Assembly (NCBI GenBank): GCA_027117675.1
Contig: JAJAYM010000178.1
Coordinates: 1 to 9,799, forward strand
Origin: Actinomycetes bacterium
Lineage (GTDB): Bacteria > Actinomycetota > Actinomycetes > JAHEKZ01
Direction of reading: 5' to 3'
DNA: 9,799 bases
The first letter of the stretch is position 1, and each line of letters opens with the position of its first letter. Below, in pieces: positions 5,139 through 9,799 of this stretch. Position numbers and translations under genes: made by a program. The notes beneath the pieces are model-generated. The model worked only from the letters and a program-made list of their open reading frames with translations. It ran no database searches and was not told the DNA's origin.

Positions 5139-6086
5139 TCAATATCCGTCGCTCGAACGAGGTGCAGCGATGAGGGTGATGTCCTCCATGCAAACCGGGT
5201 CGTACCGCCACTGGTCATTGACCTGTTGGCTGCACCCCTCGATCTCGCCAGTACGTTGAGCAGTCGCGACGGCCATCACCGCAAGCAGGACAAACGTCCC
5301 CCCGAGCGCCCAACCGACGCGACTGCGCTGCGGCGCGTAGACCATCACCAACGTCAACAGAGTTCCAACGATCAGCCCGCCGAGGTGGGCGCGCCAGTTG
5401 ATGTTGAGCCCGGGGATGAATCCGATCACCGCATTGATCGCGATCAAACCGACGAGGCCGCCGACGTCGAACCGCAACTTCCTCATGAGCACAAACAAGG
5501 CACCGAACAGACCGAACACCGCGCCCGATGCACCGACCGAAACTTGCAACGGAGAGTCGACAACGTACGACAACACCGACCCACCGAGTGCGCTGAGAAG
5601 GTAGACGGTCAGGTACCGCCATCGACCAAGGCGCGGCTCCACCGCCCCACCAACGAACCACAGCGCGAGCATGTTGAACGCCAGGTGCGTCAATCCCGAG
5701 TGCAGGAACGCAGACGTGATGAGCCGGTACTGCTCACCGTCCAGCGCCACCGCCGCACCCTGCATGGCGAAGAGTTCGAAGAGCCGGTCATCGAGCTCAA
5801 GGTTGACGACGAACACGGCGACGCTGAGCCCGATGAGGATCTTGGTGCCCAGAATCGGGTCGCCATGGATTGCGCCACCCGCGAGCGTTCGCACCTCACG
5901 CACCGTCGCCTTGCCCTCGCGCACGCAGTCGGGACACTGGAATCCGACTGCGGCGCTGACCATGCAATCGGGGCAGATCGAACGTTCACACCGCGTGCAC
6001 TTGATGTGGCTCTCGCGCTCGGGATGCCGAAAGCAAGTCGGCGGAGCTGGCGATGGCTCGGCGTCCCCAGCAGGTTGGTCGGTCAT
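5139..6086 (-). CDS. Rhomboid family intramembrane serine protease with N-terminal zinc-binding domain
   Basis: Rhomboids cleave membrane proteins within the bilayer; the natural substrates of actinobacterial ones are largely unknown. This 315-residue protein starts with a Cys/His cluster (Cys18, His21, Cys30, Cys33, Cys38, Cys41, Cys51, Cys54) that should bind zinc in a B-box-like manner in the cytoplasm. The rhomboid core follows: a first helix (ILIGLSVAVFVVNLE), the HSGLTHLAFNMLALWFVGG segment with its conserved His and Asn, the nucleophile Ser187 in VGASGAVFG, and His234 in NWRAHLGGL. A final helix and a short Cys-containing tail end the chain. ATG 6086-6084 is chosen because it follows the cyclophilin stop by 10 nt; longer in-frame starts would lie inside that gene. 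Its Shine-Dalgarno is weak, so it probably depends on read-through from ppiA. Confidence 0.95.
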   Translation of the reverse strand: MTDQPAGDAEPSPAPPTCFRHPERESHIKCTRCERSICPDCMVSAAVGFQCPDCVREGKATVREVRTLAGGAIHGDPILGTKILIGLSVAVFVVNLELDDRLFELFAMQGAAVALDGEQYRLITSAFLHSGLTHLAFNMLALWFVGGAVEPRLGRWRYLTVYLLSALGGSVLSYVVDSPLQVSVGASGAVFGLFGALFVLMRKLRFDVGGLVGLIAINAVIGFIPGLNINWRAHLGGLIVGTLLTLVMVYAPQRSRVGWALGGTFVLLAVMAVATAQRTGEIEGCSQQVNDQWRYDPVCMEDITLIAAPRSSDGY

Positions 6087-6096
6087 GCCGGAAGCG

Positions 6097-6627
6097 TCAG
6101 GCGCCGACGCGCTCGATCGAGACGGTCTCGATGACCACCGGCTCAACCGGCCGGTCCTGCGAGCCAGTCGGCGTCGACCCGATCGCATCGACGACCGCGC
6201 GCGAGTCGGCGTCCGCCACCTTGCCGAAAATGGTGTGCTTGAAGTTCAGCCAATCGGTAGCGCCGAGGGTGATGAAGAACTGCGAGCCGTTGGTGCCGGG
6301 GCCAGAGTTGGCCATCGCCAGCAGGTAGGGCTCGCTGAAGGTGAGTTCGGGGTGGAACTCGTCGTCGAACCGGTAACCGGGGCCCCCGTTGCCCGTGCCG
6401 AGCGGGTCGCCACCCTGGATCATGAAGCCGCTGATCACCCGGTGGAAGTTCGTGCCGTCGTAGAGCTTGTTGTTGCTGGTCTCGCCGGTTCCCGGGTGCT
6501 TCCACTCCCGCGAGCCCTCTGCGAGGTCAATGAAGTTGGCGACCGTCTTCGGCGCGTGGTTCGGGTACAGCTCGATGCGGATCGCGCCACGGTTGGTGTT
6601 CAGTGTCGCGAAGAGTTGCTCAGCCAC
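6097..6627 (-). CDS. ppiA: Cyclophilin-type peptidyl-prolyl cis-trans isomerase
   Basis: This enzyme speeds cis-trans isomerisation of Xaa-Pro bonds during protein folding. The 176-residue single-domain protein has no signal peptide, so it is cytoplasmic. The active-site signature FHRVISGFMIQGGD is intact, with Arg63, Phe68 and Gln71, followed by MANSGPGTNGSQFFIT (105-120), Trp126 and His131 in DWLNFKHTIFG. A small insert relative to human cyclophilin A (about residues 40-54, WKHPGTGETSNNKLY) is typical of actinobacterial members. The start is a GTG (6627-6625) preceded by GAAGGG at suitable spacing. It is the first gene of a two-gene unit with the rhomboid gene, the same order as in many actinomycetes near the origin, and is divergent from the aminotransferase gene. 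Confidence 0.97.
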   Translation of the reverse strand: MAEQLFATLNTNRGAIRIELYPNHAPKTVANFIDLAEGSREWKHPGTGETSNNKLYDGTNFHRVISGFMIQGGDPLGTGNGGPGYRFDDEFHPELTFSEPYLLAMANSGPGTNGSQFFITLGATDWLNFKHTIFGKVADADSRAVVDAIGSTPTGSQDRPVEPVVIETVSIERVGA

Positions 6628-6649
6628 GGTTGGCCCTTCTCGTCAGTTG

Positions 6650-6662
6650 TCAGCAACGCTGA
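6650..6662. promoter_or_regulatory. Dyad in the ppiA / aminotransferase divergent intergenic region
   Basis: TCAGC-AAC-GCTGA is a perfect 5-bp inverted repeat with a 3-nt centre. It overlaps a TTGTCA (6647-6652) that could be a plus-strand -35 element. Operator-like, but short enough to occur by chance. Confidence 0.3.
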
Positions 6663-6704
6663 TCCTCGCATACGGCTGACGGGCCCGCCGTGCCAGTATC
6701 GACT

Positions 6705-8054
6705 ATGGAATCTCTCATCACTGCCCCCCTGCAGGAACGCCTCGAACGCCTCCGCAACACCGAGACCGAGACGTTCAACGCCACGATCGCGAAGTCTCGC
6801 GCCTGGCTCGCCGAGGCCAGCGAGCTGATGCCGAACGGCGTTCCCGTCTCGTGGATGTCCGGGTTCTGGCGCCACTCACCCGTGGTCGCCGTCTCGGGGT
6901 GCGGGACAATTTTCACCGACCTCGACGGCAACACCTACCGCGACTTCAACCTCTGCGCCCTGGCCATGGCTGCCGGCTTCGCACCCCAGCCCATCGTCGA
7001 CGCGATATCGCGCCAAGCCGCTCTCGGCAATCACTTCTTGCTGCCGACGGCTGATGCCATCGAGGTCAGTCAGCTGCTGCGTGACCGATTCGGGCTGCCG
7101 CGCTGGCAGTACACGCTGTCGGCGTCGGGGGCGAACGTCGACGCCCTCCGAGTGGCCAGGGCGTTCACCGGCCGCCAACGCGTTGTGGTCTTCCAAGCCA
7201 AATACCACGGCCACATGGACGAGATGCTCTGGTCCAAAGGCGAACCGGACGGTCTGGGGCTACCGGACGGATCGGGTGCCCACCTGAGCGCCGTCCCCTT
7301 CAATGACCTTCCAGCTCTGGAGGCTGCACTCGCCGCCGGTGACGTAGCCGCGGTGCTGCTCGAGCCAGTGATGACCAACTGCGGGCTCGTCATGCCGCAG
7401 CCGGGTTTCCACGAAGCCGTCCGTGCTGTGGCTCGCCGCCATGGAACGCTCGTCATCGCCGACGTCACGCATACCCAGTTCGCCGTGTACGGCGGCGGCG
7501 CTCAGGAGTTCGGTCTCGATCCCGACATCATCACCGGCGGCAAGGGCATCGGTGGCGGGATGCCGGTTGGCGTGTTCGGCATGACCACCCCGCTTGCCGA
7601 CTTCCTGGCCGACCACGTCGAGGGAGACTTCACCGTCGGGCCAGGCGTCCCCACCGGCGGCACGGTCTACGCCAACGCCCTGTCGATGGCTGCCGCACAT
7701 GCCGGCCTGGCCGAGGTCTTCACTGAGTCTGCGCACCGCCGCGTGGACGAGCTCGGTGCACAGCTGCAGCATGGGCTGCAGAAGCTGGTGGATGCCAGCG
7801 GTCTTGGCTTCACCATCGACCGCTGGGGCGGCCGCTGTCAGTGGCGCCTCACGGCTGACGCACCCGTCACCGGCTACGACGGCTACGGCTCGGTCAATGA
7901 GGCATTCGCCGATGCGCGCAAGGCGTTCTTGATGAACCGCGGTATCTGGGACGCCATCGCCACGTCCGGGCCAGCAATCTCGTTTGCCGCGACGTCCGAC
8001 GACGTCGATGCCTACCTTGCAGCAAGCGAGGAGTTCCTCGCGGCGCTGCGCTGA
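6705..8054 (+). CDS. Class III PLP-dependent aminotransferase, glutamate-1-semialdehyde aminomutase-like
   Basis: This 449-residue fold-type I PLP enzyme is closest in motif order to HemL and related aminomutases or aminotransferases. Features in order are GTIFTDLDGNTYRDFN, GNHFLLPTADAIEVSQLL, the phosphate-binding-like SASGANVDALRVARAF, the KYHGHMDEM loop (the YHG motif), VLLEPVMTNCGLVMPQPGF, Asp253 (pyridine-nitrogen contact) in VIADVTHTQFAVYGGG, the Schiff-base Lys280 in TGGKGIGGGMPVG, and PTGGTVYANALSMAAA. HemL usually has DEV-x-x-GFR after the conserved Asp; here it is DVTHTQ, so substrate use probably differs and no haem genes are nearby. ATG 6705 is preferred over GTG 6690 because it opens MESLITAPLQERLERL; neither start has a Shine-Dalgarno. 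It is divergent from ppiA and convergent with the hydrolase gene, with only 13 nt between stops and no visible terminator. Confidence 0.88.
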   Translation: MESLITAPLQERLERLRNTETETFNATIAKSRAWLAEASELMPNGVPVSWMSGFWRHSPVVAVSGCGTIFTDLDGNTYRDFNLCALAMAAGFAPQPIVDAISRQAALGNHFLLPTADAIEVSQLLRDRFGLPRWQYTLSASGANVDALRVARAFTGRQRVVVFQAKYHGHMDEMLWSKGEPDGLGLPDGSGAHLSAVPFNDLPALEAALAAGDVAAVLLEPVMTNCGLVMPQPGFHEAVRAVARRHGTLVIADVTHTQFAVYGGGAQEFGLDPDIITGGKGIGGGMPVGVFGMTTPLADFLADHVEGDFTVGPGVPTGGTVYANALSMAAAHAGLAEVFTESAHRRVDELGAQLQHGLQKLVDASGLGFTIDRWGGRCQWRLTADAPVTGYDGYGSVNEAFADARKAFLMNRGIWDAIATSGPAISFAATSDDVDAYLAASEEFLAALR

Positions 8055-8067
8055 GTCGCGGCTAGGG

Positions 8068-8886
8068 CTACTTACCGAGGTGGGACGCGAGGAAGGTGAA
8101 GGCCTCGATCGTCTGCTCGTTCCAGTAGATGCGGGTGTGCCCGCCGGGGCCTGATGAGTTGATCTCCGGCTCCTCGGGCAGGGCGGCGACCAGCTCTTGC
8201 ACTGGCTCATAGAACGAGTCATCGGTGCCGACCCAGAGCCCGAGCGGCGTCCCCTCTAGGGCGTCGGCGTTAGTGATGACGTCGTCGCCGCTGCTGATCG
8301 CAGGGGCGAAGGCGGCAACCGCGCGAGCCCAGCCCGGCTCAAGTTCGGCCATCCGCAAGATGCCGCGTCCGCCCATCGACCACCCCCACAGCGCACGGCG
8401 GGACGCGTCGAAGCCGCGTTCGTCAAGCCACTCGGGCATCTCGTCGAGCACCATGGCGCGCGGGTCGTCACCGCTCGGTTGCGGCTCCCAGGAGAGTGCG
8501 CTGCCGTAGGCGCCGGCCAACACGAACGGCTCAGCGCCGGCGTCGACGGCTGCGGTGAGGAACTGCGGGAGTCCGAAGGGCTTGTAGTCAGCCGGCGTCG
8601 CGGTGGCTCCGTGGCAGACCACGACGACCGGGAGGCCCTTACCGGACCCGTACCCCGCGGGTGCCGCGGTGAAGAGGTCGACGTCCATCCCGCGCGACTC
8701 GGAGTAGACGCTCTCCAGGGTGACCTGCCCGACCTCGGCGTCCGGGATGAACGCTGGCGGCGGGTCGACGATCACGTTCTTGATGCGGTCTGGCAGGAAC
8801 GGCCACGAGGCCGCTGCGCCAATCGTTACTCCGGCCACGGCTGCACCCCCGATGAGCAGGCGGCGGCGCGTCACGGATTCAGCCAT
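8068..8886 (-). CDS. Tat-exported alpha/beta hydrolase (putative esterase)
   Basis: The 272-residue protein opens with a twin-arginine signal (TRRRLLIG at residues 6-13, then a hydrophobic Ala/Gly/Val stretch to about residue 27), so it should be exported folded and act in the envelope or outside. The alpha/beta hydrolase core shows an oxyanion segment (PVVVVCHGATATP, about 86-98), the nucleophile elbow GWSMGG (Ser170), a candidate acid in WVGTDDSF (Asp222 or Asp223) and His250 in GGHTRIYW. The layout fits the putative esterase family related to esterase D and antigen 85-type enzymes; the substrate is unknown. ATG 8886 is chosen because the Tat motif then lies at the N-terminus and TACACT stands 6 nt upstream, suggesting a leaderless transcript. 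A longer in-frame start at 8967 would cross the intergenic palindrome. Confidence 0.88.
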   Translation of the reverse strand: MAESVTRRRLLIGGAAVAGVTIGAAASWPFLPDRIKNVIVDPPPAFIPDAEVGQVTLESVYSESRGMDVDLFTAAPAGYGSGKGLPVVVVCHGATATPADYKPFGLPQFLTAAVDAGAEPFVLAGAYGSALSWEPQPSGDDPRAMVLDEMPEWLDERGFDASRRALWGWSMGGRGILRMAELEPGWARAVAAFAPAISSGDDVITNADALEGTPLGLWVGTDDSFYEPVQELVAALPEEPEINSSGPGGHTRIYWNEQTIEAFTFLASHLGK

Positions 8887-8892
8887 CGGCTG

Positions 8893-8898
8893 AGTGTA
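8893..8898 (-). promoter_or_regulatory. Candidate leaderless -10 box of the Tat-exported hydrolase gene
   Basis: TACACT fits TANNNT and lies 6 nt before the ATG, with no Shine-Dalgarno between. The matching -35 region would fall beside the left arm of the palindrome at 8919-8980. Confidence 0.5.
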
Positions 8899-8918
8899 GA
8901 CACTTGGGTTGTCCCTTC

Positions 8919-8980
8919 GTGACGACTTACCGTCGCTTTGCACCATTCGGCGCAGCCAAGGGCGCACGGTAAGTCGCCAC
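8919..8980. repeat. 62-bp intergenic inverted repeat (15-bp arms)
   Basis: Arms GTGACGACTTACCGT (8919-8933) and ACGGTAAGTCGCCAC (8966-8980) match as inverted repeats with one mismatch around a 32-nt centre. It lies between the stop of the secreted protein gene (8998) and the promoter of the hydrolase gene. No T-run follows, so it is not a canonical terminator. Its sequence is unrelated to the 70-bp element. Confidence 0.8.
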
Positions 8981-8997
8981 GCAAGTCGGGGGACGAG

Positions 8998-9507
8998 TCA
9001 GCCTCGTGCGACGAAGTTCGCGGTTGTCGCCACGTCGATGTCGCTGCCCGAGTCGAGTCCCTCGGTGAGGAACCAGGGACGGACCGCGCCGTAGTTGCCC
9101 TTCCATAGGCACGTCGACGGAACGCTGAACCGGGCTGACCCAGCCTTGGCGTTCCACCTGACGACGAGCCCGTCACAGGTGACGCGTCCGTTGTTGTCGA
9201 TCAGCATGCTGCGTGAACCGCCACCTTCGCGGTGCTTACTGACCACCCGCACCAGCCCTCGGTCATGCGCCTTCAGGCCCACGATCAGTGCGCCGTCTCG
9301 GTCAGTACGAAAGCTGACCGTTCCCGACAGTGTGTAGTCGTCGTTCTCGATGACACCGCTGACGATGTCGAGCCCCTGGGCTGCGTTGTCGCGAGCGGGG
9401 TCGGTAACGGTCAGGTCAGCGGCCGAGGCCGCGGGAGCGAGGCCGATGGCCAGGCCGAATGAAAGGCACGTGCACAGGACGATTGAGGTCACTCGAGTTG
9501 TTGTCAT
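8998..9507 (-). CDS. Small secreted protein of unknown function
   Basis: This 169-residue protein has a Sec-type signal peptide: a short polar and basic start (MTTTR), a hydrophobic core (about 6-24) and a cleavage site after APAASA (about residue 29). The mature part, beginning ADLTVTDPARDNAAQGLDI, alternates hydrophobic and polar residues as in a beta-sandwich and includes ENDDYTLSGTVSFRTDRDG and LIVGLKAHDRG. Two cysteines, in RVTCDGL and STCLWKG, could form a disulfide. I do not recognise a family or catalytic residues; binding or structural roles are possible. ATG 9507 is chosen over an in-frame upstream start at 9621 because the signal peptide then begins at the N-terminus and TACGGT lies 7 nt upstream. 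The gene is upstream of, and on the same strand as, the Tat-exported hydrolase, but a palindrome and a separate promoter lie between them. Confidence 0.82.
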   Translation of the reverse strand: MTTTRVTSIVLCTCLSFGLAIGLAPAASAADLTVTDPARDNAAQGLDIVSGVIENDDYTLSGTVSFRTDRDGALIVGLKAHDRGLVRVVSKHREGGGSRSMLIDNNGRVTCDGLVVRWNAKAGSARFSVPSTCLWKGNYGAVRPWFLTEGLDSGSDIDVATTANFVARG

Positions 9508-9514
9508 GGCGGGG

Positions 9515-9520
9515 ACCGTA
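9515..9520 (-). promoter_or_regulatory. Candidate leaderless -10 box of the secreted protein gene
   Basis: TACGGT fits TANNNT and lies 7 nt before the ATG, without a Shine-Dalgarno. No -35 is obvious. Confidence 0.45.
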
Positions 9521-9545
9521 ACGGAAATCAGGACGCGTCCGAGCG

Positions 9546-9554
9546 CTATCCACA
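9546..9554. promoter_or_regulatory. Single near-consensus DnaA box
   Basis: CTATCCACA differs from TTATCCACA at the first base only. It stands alone, upstream of the secreted protein gene. It overlaps the left half of an 8-bp inverted repeat (CCACAGGC 9550-9557, GCCTGTGG 9586-9593). Confidence 0.35.
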
Positions 9555-9592
9555 GGCCACCCTCTGCGCCTCCGACTCCGTGGACGCCTGTG

Positions 9593-9604
9593 GCTTCATG
9601 AAGC
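9593..9604. promoter_or_regulatory. Perfect 12-bp palindrome upstream of the secreted protein gene
   Basis: GCTTCATGAAGC is fully self-complementary. It lies 86 nt upstream of the ATG, so it is a possible operator. No binding protein can be named. Confidence 0.3.
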
Positions 9605-9627
9605 TGCGATTCCTCCGTCATTTGAAC

Positions 9628-9642
9628 GCAACGTCACGTTGC
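9628..9642. promoter_or_regulatory. 15-nt operator-like dyad
   Basis: GCAACGT-C-ACGTTGC is a perfect 7-bp inverted repeat around one base. It lies between the 70-bp element and the secreted protein gene. TetR-type operators often have this form; no regulator gene is in the window. Confidence 0.4.
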
Positions 9643-9655
9643 ACCCGCCCCTTGT

Positions 9656-9725
9656 GTGATCGGAGCGTTCTAGTCATATTCGTGTCAGAAATTGGCGTGC
9701 GATGTGACTGAAGTGCTTCGATCAC
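9656..9725. repeat. 70-bp nested palindromic repeat, copy 2
   Basis: This has the same 22-26-22 layout and orientation as the copy at 635-704. The right arm (9704-9725) differs from the first copy's right arm only at two central bases, and its outer half GCTTCGATCAC is identical. The left arm (9656-9677) is more diverged (GTGATCGGAGC and TAGTCAT). The 26-nt centre is mostly different, apart from a short CG-G-CAG-like match. It begins 8 nt beyond the 3' end of the mature tRNA-Ala, so the tRNA transcript would run into its hairpin. Confidence 0.9.
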
Positions 9726-9733
9726 GGGAAGGG

Positions 9734-9799
9734 TGGAGACGAGGGGAATCGAACCCCTAACCCCCGCCTTGCAAAGGCGGTGCTCTGCCAATTGAGCTA
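9734..9799 (-). tRNA. tRNA-Ala (anticodon TGC), 5' acceptor strand cut by window
   Basis: The minus strand reads from tRNA position 8 to the discriminator base. The D arm contains TAGCTCAATTGGCAGAGCA. The anticodon stem CCGCC/GGCGG encloses TTTGCAA with anticodon TGC. The T arm is AGGGG-TTCGATT-CCCCT, and the 3' acceptor strand CGTCTCC is followed by A. The first seven nucleotides lie outside the window. The genome continues CCC after the discriminator, so the terminal A of CCA is not encoded and must be added by tRNA nucleotidyltransferase. A tRNA-Ala between gyrA and ppiA is usual in actinomycetes and supports the near-origin placement. Confidence 0.97.

Noticed and set aside
5226..6134. 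Plus-strand open frame (302 codons) opposite the rhomboid gene, and another at 5671-6828
   Set aside because: Arg/His/Asp-rich shadow translations with no domain pattern; the minus strand encodes complete rhomboid and cyclophilin active sites.
6087..6188. N-terminal extension of the rhomboid protein from a start at 6188
   Set aside because: It would lie inside the cyclophilin gene and reads Arg/Ser-rich shadow sequence; ATG 6086, 10 nt after the ppiA stop, is far more likely.
8080..8087. Third partial copy of the 8919-8980 repeat (ACTTACCG)
   Set aside because: Only eight bases match, and they lie in the coding end of the Tat hydrolase with no inverted partner.
7260..8222. Long minus-strand open frame (320 codons) opposite the aminotransferase
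   Set aside because: It overlaps both the motif-rich aminotransferase and the end of the Tat hydrolase; its composition is that of a shadow frame.

Overview
The window is high-GC actinomycetote (Gram-positive) DNA from the conserved block near the chromosome origin. In many actinomycetes gyrA is followed by tRNA genes, a cyclophilin (ppiA), a rhomboid protease, crgA, a DUF881 protein, a class E sortase and trpG/pabA. This window reads that block in reverse, with trpG cut at the left edge and tRNA-Ala cut at the right edge. The order is recognisable enough to place the window within roughly tens of kb of dnaA/oriC. I cannot name the genus; a Micrococcales-type organism is a guess.

Left block (1-2616). 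The minus strand carries a tight operon: DUF881 protein > class E sortase (GTGA overlap) > 74-residue membrane protein (ATGA overlap) > palindromic repeat > trpG/pabA. crgA runs divergently on the plus strand, from a promoter whose -10 box overlaps the -10 box of the DUF881 gene. Just after crgA lie two perfect DnaA boxes.

First accessory insertion (about 2740-5138, between crgA and the rhomboid gene). It holds a decayed GNAT acetyltransferase, an intact cytoplasmic beta-lactamase-fold serine hydrolase (both plus), and a minus-strand two-gene module. In that module the small helix-turn-helix partner is intact, but the upstream toxin-like gene is broken by nonsense codons and a frameshift.

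Conserved core (5139-6627, minus): ppiA followed 10 nt later by a rhomboid protease with an N-terminal zinc-binding domain.

Second accessory insertion (6705-9507): a class III PLP enzyme related to glutamate-1-semialdehyde aminomutase (plus), then a Tat-exported alpha/beta hydrolase and a small secreted protein of unknown function (both minus).

The strongest non-coding signal is a 70-bp nested palindrome present twice (635-704 and 9656-9725), in the same orientation and with identical arm and spacer lengths. Each copy sits directly 3' of a minus-strand gene: one supplies the stop codon of the small membrane protein, the other begins 8 nt after tRNA-Ala. A second, unrelated 62-bp palindrome lies at 8919-8980. 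Several genes lack a Shine-Dalgarno sequence and instead have a TANNNT hexamer 6-7 nt before ATG, as expected for leaderless transcripts. I found no new multi-gene system. The paired palindromic element and the DnaA-box cluster are the best candidates for follow-up.
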